Source: Streptomyces sp. ML-6
GTDB taxonomy: Bacteria > Actinomycetota > Actinomycetes > Streptomycetales > Streptomycetaceae
Reading direction: 5' to 3'
DNA length: 64,000 nt
Assembly: GCF_030116705.1 (NCBI RefSeq)
Contig: NZ_JAOTIK010000001.1
Coordinates: forward strand, 6,290,501 to 6,354,500
Every line of letters begins with the position of its first letter. Within the stretch, counting starts at the first letter, position 1. A model generated the notes under the pieces. It saw only the letters and a list, made by a program, of their open reading frames with translations, had not been told where the DNA came from and made no database searches. The position numbers were made by a program, and so were the translations under genes. Positions 16,110 to 24,054 of this stretch are shown here, in pieces.

Positions 16110-16459
16110 ACGCCTGGCTCCAGGTCCTCGACATGGCCGGCGCCGTACTCGTCCTCGTCGGCGCGGCCGTCTGCCTGCTCGGCGTGATCGGCATGCTCCG
16201 CCTCCCCGACGTCCTCTCCCGCAGCCACGCCGCCACCAAACCGCAGACCCTCGGCATGCTCCTGACCCTCGCCGGGGTCGCCCTGCGCCTGCGCAGCGGC
16301 ATGGACCTGGCGACCCTCGCCCTGATCGGCTTCTTCCAGCTGATGACCAGCCCCGTGGCCGCCCACCTGGTGGCCCGCTCCGCCTACCGGACCGGCCAGA
16401 TCGACCACGCCGAGCTGCTCTTCGACGAACTGGACGAGCAGTTGACCGAGGAGGAGTGA
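16106..16459 (+). CDS. mrpG: Na+/H+ antiporter subunit G (MrpG)
   Basis: 117 residues, three helices, with the family core LLGVIGMLRLPDVLSRSHAATKPQTLGMLLTLAGVAL and LIGFFQLMTSPVAAHLVARSAYR. It closes the antiporter operon. Its TGA overlaps an in-frame GTG of the next gene as GTGA, although an ATG further on is the better start for that gene. Confidence 0.93.
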   Translation: MNAWLQVLDMAGAVLVLVGAAVCLLGVIGMLRLPDVLSRSHAATKPQTLGMLLTLAGVALRLRSGMDLATLALIGFFQLMTSPVAAHLVARSAYRTGQIDHAELLFDELDEQLTEEE

Positions 16460-16539
16460 CCCCGGAACCGGCCATTACTTCTGACCACCCCCGCACGGGT
16501 TCCCCCACCCGGGAGGCCCCCGCGACTAGCCTCCGCACC

Positions 16540-17379
16540 ATGCTGCGTATCACCGACCCCCGCACCGGCCACCTCGTGGACGTCCCCGCCGCACCGCGCC
16601 GCCTGCTGCGCAGCAGCGTCCACCTGCCGCCCCTCGGCACCGACACGGGCACGGGCACCGGCACCGGCACGACGGAGGACACCGGCACCGGAATCGGCCC
16701 GTGGCACCTGCGCGTGCTCCTGGTCGGCGACGTCCTGGCGCGCACCGCGGAGCTGAACGGCCTCCAGGTCGTCACGGTCCTCACCACCGGGGAACTGACG
16801 CCCGACCGGACCGGCGCCCTGGACCGGATCATGGCGGTGCTCGGCATCCACCCCCCGACCGCCCTCACCCCGCACCGCCCGGACGCGGCGCTCGGCGGCC
16901 CCGCCGACGTGCACGTACTCGCCCCGGGCGACGACGGCGACACGACCGGGCTCCGGATCGAAGTGGGCCGGGTCGACACGGCCCCGCCGGAGCAGAACGC
17001 CTCCACCCGGGAACTCCTGGGCGCCCCCGACCCCTCGGACACCGCCGACCCCCTGGCCGTACGCCTGCTGCTCCTCGGCCACCCCCACACCGAACCCCTC
17101 ACGATCACCGGCCCCGCCCTCGCCGCGGCCCGCCGGACCCTGCGGCAGTGGCGGACCCGGGTGGCCGACTGGGCACGGCACCCCTCCAGGCCGATCCCCG
17201 CCGACCTGCTGCGCCGGTCGTACGCGGCGCTCGCCGAGAACATCGACGCCGCCGCCGTCCTCGACCTGCTCACCGCCCTCGCCGACCGCTCCGACGTCCC
17301 CCCGGGCGCCAAGTTCGAGACCTTCGCCCACCTCGACCGCGTCCTCGGCCTGGACCTCGCCCGCGACATCGGCCACTGA
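16540..17379 (+). CDS. Degenerate cysteinyl-tRNA synthetase-like protein
   Basis: 279 residues from ATG 16540. The frame extends to a GTG at 16456 overlapping mrpG, but MLRITDPRTGHLVDVPAAP aligns well with the N-terminus of CysRS (LRLYDT...), so the ATG is preferred. A TAGCCT-like -10 sits 8 bases upstream, allowing leaderless transcription. The middle (LRVLLVGDVLARTAELNGLQVVTVL) corresponds to the CysRS Rossmann core, but HIGH, KMSKS and zinc-binding Cys residues are absent. The C-terminal part (LRRSYAALAENIDAAAVLDLLTALAD...AHLDRVLGLDLAR) resembles the CysRS helical domain. It therefore cannot charge tRNA in the usual way; role unknown. A Gly-Thr dipeptide run (TGTGTGTGT) lies near residue 35. 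Confidence 0.6.
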   Translation: MLRITDPRTGHLVDVPAAPRRLLRSSVHLPPLGTDTGTGTGTGTTEDTGTGIGPWHLRVLLVGDVLARTAELNGLQVVTVLTTGELTPDRTGALDRIMAVLGIHPPTALTPHRPDAALGGPADVHVLAPGDDGDTTGLRIEVGRVDTAPPEQNASTRELLGAPDPSDTADPLAVRLLLLGHPHTEPLTITGPALAAARRTLRQWRTRVADWARHPSRPIPADLLRRSYAALAENIDAAAVLDLLTALADRSDVPPGAKFETFAHLDRVLGLDLARDIGH

Positions 17380-17490
17380 ACCGCGTCCCGCGCCGAGCGA
17401 CCGCCCCGTGCACCGGCCATGTCCAGCACACCGTTTGGTGTGTGCCACGTACGCCGAATACGTTGGGGGACACCGGGAGAAGGAGGGGCC

Positions 17491-18507
17491 GTGGAGCACA
17501 GGACCCGTGCGCAGACTCCGGACGCCGCGGCGCCCGGAGCCCCGGGCCGGGCAGCCGGGAACGATCGCCGCGGCACGTCCGGTCCCCGCACGTCCCCGCG
17601 GCCCGTGACGACCTCCCCACCGCTGCCGGACCTGCCCCTGCGGGAGCTCGAATGTTTCTCGGTACTGGCCGGGGAGCTCCATTTCGGCCGCACCGCCGAG
17701 CGCCTCGGGGTCTCCCAGGGGCGCGTCTCGCAGATGATCAAACGGCTGGAGGGGCGGGTCGGCGGGGCGCTGTTCGAGCGCACGAGCAGGCGCGTCGCGC
17801 TGACCGCCGTGGGCGCGGCGCTGGCCGCCGGGACGACGCCCGCGATCGACCGCCTGCGACAGGGGTTCGCCGACGCCCAGGCCAGGGCCCTCTCCCCGGA
17901 CCGTCCCCTGCGGATCGGCTTCCAGGGCGCGGTGTACGAGTCGCTGGGCCGGACGGTCGCGGCGCTCCCCGCGGAACTCACGCGCCTGGTCGAACTGCCG
18001 TGGGCGGACCCGTTCACGGGGTTGGGCAACGGCACCGTCGACGTGGCCGTCGTCCTCGCCCCCAGTACGGAACACGACTTCCGGCACCTGGTCGAGTTCT
18101 CGCGCCAGCCGCAGTACCTCGCGGTCTCCCGCGCGCACCCGCTCGCCGCGAAGGAGCGTGTCACCTCGGCCGATCTCGCGGGTGTGGGCATGGTGGCCCC
18201 CGTACCGCGGGCACCGGCGTACTGGCGCGAGGCGAACGCCCCGCGCCGCACGGAGGACGGGTACGAACTGCACTACACCGCCACCGCGACCACGCTCCAG
18301 GAAGCGCTGTCGCTCGTCGCGGGCAACCGGCACGGGGTGCTGTTGTGCCGGGCGGGGGCGGCCTATTTCTCGCGCCCGGACGTGCGCTTCGTCCCCGCCC
18401 CGTCGCTGCCCGACACCTCGCTGATCGCGCTGGCCCGCCACGACGCGAAGCACCCGCTGATCGCGCGGTTCGCCGAGGAACTGGACCTCAGGACACGCGC
18501 GGCCTGA
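17491..18507 (+). CDS. LysR family transcriptional regulator
   Basis: 338 residues from GTG 17491, chosen because AAGGAGG lies 5-6 bases upstream; an in-frame ATG at 17419 has no such site. After a ~45-residue Pro/Arg-rich leader comes the winged helix (LRELECFSVLAGELHFGRTAERLGVSQGRVSQMIKRLEGRVGGALFERTSRRVALT), then a periplasmic-binding-like effector domain (PLRIGFQGAVYESLGRTVAAL...). It converges with an MFS exporter gene 25 bp away. An ATTA-N7-TAAT box in front of that exporter is a plausible target. Confidence 0.88.
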   Translation: MEHRTRAQTPDAAAPGAPGRAAGNDRRGTSGPRTSPRPVTTSPPLPDLPLRELECFSVLAGELHFGRTAERLGVSQGRVSQMIKRLEGRVGGALFERTSRRVALTAVGAALAAGTTPAIDRLRQGFADAQARALSPDRPLRIGFQGAVYESLGRTVAALPAELTRLVELPWADPFTGLGNGTVDVAVVLAPSTEHDFRHLVEFSRQPQYLAVSRAHPLAAKERVTSADLAGVGMVAPVPRAPAYWREANAPRRTEDGYELHYTATATTLQEALSLVAGNRHGVLLCRAGAAYFSRPDVRFVPAPSLPDTSLIALARHDAKHPLIARFAEELDLRTRAA

Positions 18508-18532
18508 CCACGGGCCCCCGGAAGCGCCGCGT

Positions 18533-19726
18533 TCACCTGCGAGGACGCGCCACGACAGCGACGACGAACGCGCAGAGGGCGCCGAACGCCGCGACCCGCA
18601 TGACCGCCGTTTCCCCGGCACCGTCGATCACCGCCCCTCCGGCGACCGAGCCGACCGCGATGCTCGCGTTGAACGCCCCCGCCCACAACGCCGAGGAGGC
18701 CTCGACACGTTCCGGGTCGGCGGCGGCCGTCCAGGTCTGCGTCGAGACGGAGACACCGCCGTACCCGAGCCCCCACACGACGAGCAGCACCGACGCCGAC
18801 AGCGCCGCGGCACCCCCGCCGAACGCCAGGGCGGACGTCGCGGCCACGACACCGCCGACCGCCACCATGACGGCGGCACGGGCCGACTTCCCGGCGAGCG
18901 ACCCGACGACGAAGTTGCCGAGGACCCCCGCCACTCCGTAGGCGAGCAGCGCCGCCGCGACCAGCGCCGGGCTCAGCCCCGCCTCCGACTCCAGGAAGGG
19001 CCGGACGTAGGTGTAGCCGGCGAAATGCCCGAGCACGACGAGCACCGAGATCGCGATCCCCGCCGACACACCGGGGTTCCTCAGGACCCCGAACCCGGCC
19101 CCCAAACGCACCCGCCCGGCCACCGGCACGGGCGGCAGCACGACCAACAGCAGAACGCTCGCGAAGGCCCCGGCCGCGCTCAGCGCCCAGAACGCCGATC
19201 GCCACCCGAACGAATCCGCGACGAAGGTCCCCAGCGGCACTCCCAGCACGGAGGCGATCGACACCCCGGAGAAGATCAGCGTCGTCGCGAGGGCGGCACG
19301 CCCCGGCTCGGCCAACCGCGACCCCAGACCGGCCGCCAGACCCCACACCATCCCCATCGACACCCCCAACAGCACCCGGGCCCCGGCCAGGACGAGGAAA
19401 TCCGGAGCCAGCGCCGTCAGCGCGTTCGCGGCCGTGAGCACGCACATGAACAGGACCAGCACACCGCGCCGGTCGGCACGCCCGACCAGCGCGGGCGCCA
19501 CGGTGGCGACCACGGCCGCGACCAGCCCGGTGATGGTCAGGGACAGCCCGGCGACGCCCTCGCTGATGCCGAGCGAGCCGGCCATGGGGGTCAGCACTCC
19601 CACCGGCATCATCTCGGAGCTCACCACGAGGAAGGTGCACAGCGCGATCGCGACGACCGGGAGGAGGGAACGGGTTCTGGCCTTGTCGCCGCTCGAAGCG
19701 GGCGTGAATGTTTCCATGCCGCTCAT
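18533..19726 (-). CDS. MFS drug/metabolite efflux transporter (DHA1-like)
   Basis: 397 residues, 12 predicted helices. ALCTFLVVSSEMMPVGVLTPMAGSLGISEGVAGLSLTITG is the helix 1-2 region of AraJ/NepI/SotB-like DHA1 transporters. GRADRRGVLVLF is the loop 2-3 motif A, and LLGVSMGMVWGLAAGLGSRLAEPGRAALATTLIFSGVSIASVLGVPLGT is helices 4-5 with motif C-like glycines. Proton-driven export of a drug or sugar-like metabolite is the family role; the substrate is unknown. The neighbouring LysR gene and an operator-like inverted repeat 45 bp upstream suggest inducible expression. Confidence 0.88.
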   Translation of the reverse strand: MSGMETFTPASSGDKARTRSLLPVVAIALCTFLVVSSEMMPVGVLTPMAGSLGISEGVAGLSLTITGLVAAVVATVAPALVGRADRRGVLVLFMCVLTAANALTALAPDFLVLAGARVLLGVSMGMVWGLAAGLGSRLAEPGRAALATTLIFSGVSIASVLGVPLGTFVADSFGWRSAFWALSAAGAFASVLLLVVLPPVPVAGRVRLGAGFGVLRNPGVSAGIAISVLVVLGHFAGYTYVRPFLESEAGLSPALVAAALLAYGVAGVLGNFVVGSLAGKSARAAVMVAVGGVVAATSALAFGGGAAALSASVLLVVWGLGYGGVSVSTQTWTAAADPERVEASSALWAGAFNASIAVGSVAGGAVIDGAGETAVMRVAAFGALCAFVVAVVARPRR

Positions 19727-19770
19727 GGAACTTCGCCGTGCGCCGGGCGAACAATGACGTTCTGCGAAAG

Positions 19771-19795
19771 CGACGATTAGCGCGAGTAATCGTCG
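19771..19795. promoter_or_regulatory. LysR-type operator-like inverted repeat upstream of the MFS gene
   Basis: A 9-bp perfect inverted repeat, CGACGATTA and TAATCGTCG, with a 7-base spacer. The inner ATTA-N7-TAAT contains the T-N11-A core of LysR boxes. It lies 45 bp before the transporter ATG. Confidence 0.6.
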
Positions 19796-19933
19796 GCCCG
19801 AAGCCGCTGTTCGACCATGCGGTGGGCCGGCTGCGCCGTCATCGGGTTCTGCTGCCCCGGCCGACGGGGCCCTGGACCCTCTGCGTGATACGGACGCGCC
19901 GGAGCCGCACGAGGACGACGGAGGAGGGCGGGG

Positions 19934-21802
19934 TCAATGTCCCCCGAAGCCTTGCTGCTGCATGAACCTCTGCTGCATTCCCGCCGCGTACCCCTCCATG
20001 TAGGCGCGCAGGGCCGCTTCGGAATCGGGCCGGCCCACGGCGATCACGCGGTGGTCCGGCATCTGGCCGGCGAGCCCGGCCTGCCGGCCCAGGTCGTGGG
20101 CCGCGCCGGAATCGGCGGTGACTCCGGCCTGTAGCAGGCCCGCGGCCTCCTGCGCCTTCCTCGCCTCCCGGGTGTTGAACACGTTCGCGACCTGGGCGGT
20201 GAGCCGGGCGGGCGAGCCCGGCGCGTAGTCGGTGGCGCCCTCGGCGTAATCGGCGAGGGTGTGGGTGACCCCGACGTGGGCATCATTGCGGCGGTTCATG
20301 ACGTCCGCGTACTGCAGCATCTGCGGGTCCCGGGCGTAGAGGCCGTCGGTACGGGCGGTGGTCTCGTTCGCCAGACCACTCGTGATGATTTTGTTCAGTT
20401 TGACAGCGGGAAGTTGCTTCCTGAGCGTGCTCAGGTGGTGCTGCGTGAACCAGTCGCGGGCGGCTTTCCCCCAGCCGCCGCCGGAACTGGTCCTGGCGAG
20501 GATGTAGTCGGGGTTCTTGCCGCCTTGGAGACTGAGGTGCTGGGCGAGGAAGGACCTTCCGAAGAATTTGTTCTGCTCGAACCACTTGAGGAAGTCCATG
20601 TCGCTCTTCCCCGTCGCACCGTTGCAGTTCCTGCAGATGCGCATGAGGTTGCCCAAGTCGTTGGAGTACTCGTTGACGGCTGCCCTGCTGGCCTCGAAGC
20701 GGAATCCTCCAGGAGCACTGGCGTCCTGGGAGACCACGAAGAACGACTGGTACTGAGAAGGGATCCTGTTCGGGTCGACCCCCGCATCCGTGTAATCGGC
20801 GGCGAGTTTGCGCAGGTTGTCCCGGATTTCATTGAATGCCTCCTGATGGTCGACCTCGAAGGATTCGACGTTCGCCGCGTCTCCGCACCCCGGGCACACC
20901 TGGTAGAAGGAATTCAGTATCTGCTGCCAGTTCCCCGCTTTTTGCTGCTCCGACACGAGCGAGATATTGGTGGTCGCCGTGGTCTTTGAGCCCAGTCCGG
21001 GGATGTCGTGCTCGGCGTAGCGCCATTTCCCGTCCTCGCGCCCGGAGGAATCGGCGACCTTCTTGGCCGCTGCCGGCGTGCGGCTGTAACCCGGAGGGGT
21101 CTCGGCGTCGTGGAGGTCCTGCCCCTTCGTGTTGGAAAGCATGCGTTGGATGTGGCTGCCCGGGGCGGGCGCGGCACCGGACGCTTCCGCGTTTCGAGGG
21201 GGCGCGGAGCCCTTGAGCACGCGCCGCGCGTTCGCCTCCGCCTCGCGTTCGAAGCGGTCGGAGGGGTCGGAGATCCGCAGGCCGCCACCGTTGTCGGTGC
21301 CCGCCACCGGGCCCTGGCGCTGCTGGATGACATGGGTCAGTTCGTGCGCGAGGGTGTGGCGGTCGATCCCGCCCGCGCCGACGACCACATGGGAGCCCGA
21401 GGTGTACGCGCGGGCCCCGACCTCGTCCGCGGAGGCCCTGGCGGCTGCGCCGCTGTGGATGCGCACATCGGAGAAGTCGGCGCCGAGGCGGGCCTCCATG
21501 TCGGTGCGGGTCACCTCGTCCAGGGGCTGCCCGGGGCCGCGGAGCACGTCGTGGACCGTGGACCGCTGCACCGGACGGGGTGCCTGCCCGGTCTCCTCCT
21601 GGCCGCACCCGGGACCGTGGCGGTGCTCGTCCTGGTCCCGGAGCAAGCCCGCCTGGCGGAGCATCTGGACGACGACCGCGTTTCCGACCCCGGCCTGCAG
21701 GCCGAGGAGACCCTCCTGCTGGAGGGCCGGGGCCGGAGCCACGACGAACGCGGCCCTGCCCGCGGCGGCCCTGGTCTTCCGGGCGCTCTCGTGGTCGCGC
21801 AA
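19934..21802 (-). CDS. DUF4157 protein with HNH-like nuclease region
   Basis: 622 residues from a TTG start preceded, with 6 bases between, by AAGGAG; an in-frame GTG lies 15 bases further upstream without as good a site. Residues about 78-165 are DUF4157: DVLRGPGQPLDEVTRTDMEARLGADFSDVRIH, then HTLAHELTHVIQQ with the zinc-metalloprotease-like HELTH at 153-157. After a linker, C303-x2-C306, D318-H319 and C390-x2-C393 with a nearby N-x-x-G form an HNH/zinc-finger-like pattern (CPGCGD, FEVDHQEAF, RICRNCNG). DUF4157 is common at the N-terminus of effectors of extracellular contractile injection systems; the C-terminal part may be a toxic nuclease. No injection apparatus or immunity gene is visible here. 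Predicted function is inference. Confidence 0.72.
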   Translation of the reverse strand: MRDHESARKTRAAAGRAAFVVAPAPALQQEGLLGLQAGVGNAVVVQMLRQAGLLRDQDEHRHGPGCGQEETGQAPRPVQRSTVHDVLRGPGQPLDEVTRTDMEARLGADFSDVRIHSGAAARASADEVGARAYTSGSHVVVGAGGIDRHTLAHELTHVIQQRQGPVAGTDNGGGLRISDPSDRFEREAEANARRVLKGSAPPRNAEASGAAPAPGSHIQRMLSNTKGQDLHDAETPPGYSRTPAAAKKVADSSGREDGKWRYAEHDIPGLGSKTTATTNISLVSEQQKAGNWQQILNSFYQVCPGCGDAANVESFEVDHQEAFNEIRDNLRKLAADYTDAGVDPNRIPSQYQSFFVVSQDASAPGGFRFEASRAAVNEYSNDLGNLMRICRNCNGATGKSDMDFLKWFEQNKFFGRSFLAQHLSLQGGKNPDYILARTSSGGGWGKAARDWFTQHHLSTLRKQLPAVKLNKIITSGLANETTARTDGLYARDPQMLQYADVMNRRNDAHVGVTHTLADYAEGATDYAPGSPARLTAQVANVFNTREARKAQEAAGLLQAGVTADSGAAHDLGRQAGLAGQMPDHRVIAVGRPDSEAALRAYMEGYAAGMQQRFMQQQGFGGH

Positions 21803-22042
21803 GGTCGGCTCCTTCACGTGCGACGGTGCGGGCTTCCTGGATATATGACGGGAGACACGGGTGACCAGGGGCGCAGCGGACACTGTGAGGGGGCCGGAGG
21901 GGCAGCACGCGACGGCTCGCCGAAATGGCGTCTGAGGTGACGGGCCGTGGCCGCGTCGTCGACCGGGCCGGCGCACTCGCGCCACCCGGACCATGACCGT
22001 GTCTCGCCGATGACCGCTGTACCGATGTTTCCCGGGGCCGAA

Positions 22043-23749
22043 TCAGCCGGGAACCCCCGCACCGACCTCCACACGGCTCGGAGGCAGGGACAGCGCGCCG
22101 GCATTGCCTTCCGGGATGCCGACGACCTCGACGGCCACCCCACGCGCTGCCAGGGCCTTCGCGGTCTGGGCGATGGTGATCTGGGAGAAGCCGAAGACGG
22201 AATCCGGAGTCAGGCTCTCGCGGTTCTTGAGCAGCATGGCGAGGACGATCCGCCTGGGGGTGAAGTCGTCGGGAAGCACCCGGCCGCCCCCACTGAGCCG
22301 GGCGACCTTCGCGACGAATTCCGCACGGACCCGAGCGGACTCCTGGAGCAGCTCCACGGCCACCCTGGCCTGGTTGAACAGGTGGCTCAGCGGACCGGAA
22401 CCGCCTGCGCGCTTGACGAGGACCAGGGCGCCGTCGGGCGTGAGCAGGTCGCAGATCTCGACCTGGTCCCGGGGCCGGAGGGGATTGGTGACGTTCTTGG
22501 TGTCGAGGCAGAGCCAGCCCGGCCGTTCCTCGTCGGCCACCCTGTTGTTGTAGGCGTTCTCGGACTCACCCTTGAGCCAGGCGGGCATCGAGACGGAGGG
22601 GGTGGGAGGGAACAGGGCCGCCACGGTGGCCCGGCTCTCCGCGACGTAGGCGGCCCCGCCCTCGTACCACTCGCCCTCCAGGAGGAAGAACCGCCTGGAG
22701 CCCAGGGAGGATTCGACCTCCAGCCAGGCCAGCGCGCGGGTCTCGGCGAGGGTGTCGACGGTACGTGCCCGGCGGTCCTTGGCAAGGATCACCGTCCCTT
22801 CGCGCAGCACTTCGAGGCGTCGTCCGGGCGGTGCGAGCCGGGCCCGCGTGAGCACGTAGTCGAGGTCGAAGTCGTCGGAGCGCCGGGCCTCGGTGCTGTT
22901 GATCCGCGTCATGTACACGGTGGCCTCCGCGTGGGCCAGGTGGTGGTCGGAGGGGACGGCGGACGAGATCCGCCCGTCGGCGGGCCGGCCGAGGCAGTCG
23001 TCCAGCCGCTGCTCGAGGGCCTCGAGAACCGCCGGATCGGTGACCGGGACGATGTGGTCGACGAACTCCAGCTCCTGGTGCGGGATGTCCTCGCGGCAGA
23101 TCCTGGCGATGGTCCGTAAATCGGAGAGCAGAGCCTCGGGTTCGATCCCCAGCGCGATCTTCAACCCGCATCCGCCCTGGGCGCTGACCGCCTTTCCGCG
23201 TGTGTACCGCGAGCGGGTGAGCGGCAGGTCGTCGAGGTAACCACCCAGGCTGCGAATGACACGCGAGTGGTCACGGAGGCCGAGCAGCGGGGCCGGGGCA
23301 CCGCCCGGAACCAGGGAGATGTCCGTGCGTGCCTGCCCGAGCGACCTCGAGACCGCCCCGCGGATCAGGTTCGGATCCATCTGCCGGACGGCGAAGGAGA
23401 GCCCGAAGCGCTTGTCCTTGAGGTGGTCGGGGATCAGCCGGTATCCCTGGTCGCAGCCGATGGCGTACACCGTGCCGTCGACGGCGAGCAGCAGGACGGC
23501 GGCGGTGCGACGGACGCCCTCGGCAACGGCGATGCCGGTGGTGCGCGCCATGGATTCGCACCACGGGGCCTCGACCTGCTCCATTGCGCAGGTGAGGTAC
23601 ACAGCCGGAACGCCGAGCGCGTCGGGGAAGTGCAGATCGGCATCGAGCCTGTCCAGAAGCCCCGGGTCGAGGGCGTCCAGCATGGCCTCCGGGGTGGGTG
23701 CGACACCGGTCAGCCGGTAGACGGTGCGTACTGCGGTGTTCGACGCCAT
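22043..23749 (-). CDS. TIGR04141/DUF6119 family protein
   Basis: 568 residues. ATG follows GGAGG with a 5-6-base spacer. The frame continues upstream of the ATG but only as low-complexity Pro-rich sequence. Recognisable family features are VYRLTGVAPTPEAMLDAL at the start and VPAVYLTCAMEQVEAPWCESMARTTGI. Others are CDQGYRLIPDHLKDKRFGLSFAVRQMDP and, near the end, LCLDTKNVTNPLRPRDQVEICDLLTPDGALVLVKRAGGSGPLSHLFNQARVAVELL, a region with a nuclease-like feel. TIGR04141 is a sporadically distributed family often found near restriction genes, biochemical role not settled. Here it is divergent from an HTH-methylase gene, which fits a defence context. Confidence 0.78.
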   Translation of the reverse strand: MASNTAVRTVYRLTGVAPTPEAMLDALDPGLLDRLDADLHFPDALGVPAVYLTCAMEQVEAPWCESMARTTGIAVAEGVRRTAAVLLLAVDGTVYAIGCDQGYRLIPDHLKDKRFGLSFAVRQMDPNLIRGAVSRSLGQARTDISLVPGGAPAPLLGLRDHSRVIRSLGGYLDDLPLTRSRYTRGKAVSAQGGCGLKIALGIEPEALLSDLRTIARICREDIPHQELEFVDHIVPVTDPAVLEALEQRLDDCLGRPADGRISSAVPSDHHLAHAEATVYMTRINSTEARRSDDFDLDYVLTRARLAPPGRRLEVLREGTVILAKDRRARTVDTLAETRALAWLEVESSLGSRRFFLLEGEWYEGGAAYVAESRATVAALFPPTPSVSMPAWLKGESENAYNNRVADEERPGWLCLDTKNVTNPLRPRDQVEICDLLTPDGALVLVKRAGGSGPLSHLFNQARVAVELLQESARVRAEFVAKVARLSGGGRVLPDDFTPRRIVLAMLLKNRESLTPDSVFGFSQITIAQTAKALAARGVAVEVVGIPEGNAGALSLPPSRVEVGAGVPG

Positions 23750-24054
23750 GGCGAGCCTCCGTGGAGCTGTGGGCGAAAGGTCTGAGAGGTGGGCGGGGGA
23801 GACGCGCCGGTGCCCTTCGCCGTAGTGGCCGTACGAGGGCCACGGGGGTGAGGGCAGGGGCGTCACGGGCGGGGCCGGGCGGGCAAGCCCCGCGCCGTGG
23901 GGAACGACGGGACGAGGCGGCTGCGACAAGGGCGCACCGCACGGCATACCCATCCGGGACGGATCGAGTACACGGTGACATTGACACCAGTCTGTGCGCA
24001 CTGTCAACAGACTTCACTCTGGAGGTGGAATGGCGCTCCGTGTACGCTGGGTGC
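23750..24054. promoter_or_regulatory. Divergent control region of TIGR04141 protein and HTH-methylase
   Basis: 305 bases between the two starts. The only notable element is the TTGACA...TGTCAA inverted pair at 23981-24007. A TACGCT -10-like hexamer at 24041-24046, 8 bases before the methylase ATG, would make that mRNA nearly leaderless; a GGAGGT further upstream is too far (29 bases) to serve this ATG. Confidence 0.4.
23981..24007. promoter_or_regulatory. TTGACA-N15-TGTCAA inverted repeat
   Basis: Arms at 23981-23986 and 24002-24007 are perfect inverted copies. The right half in reverse reads CTGTTGACA, the same extended half-site found before mcrB. Either arm could also be read as a -35 hexamer. 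Confidence 0.5.
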
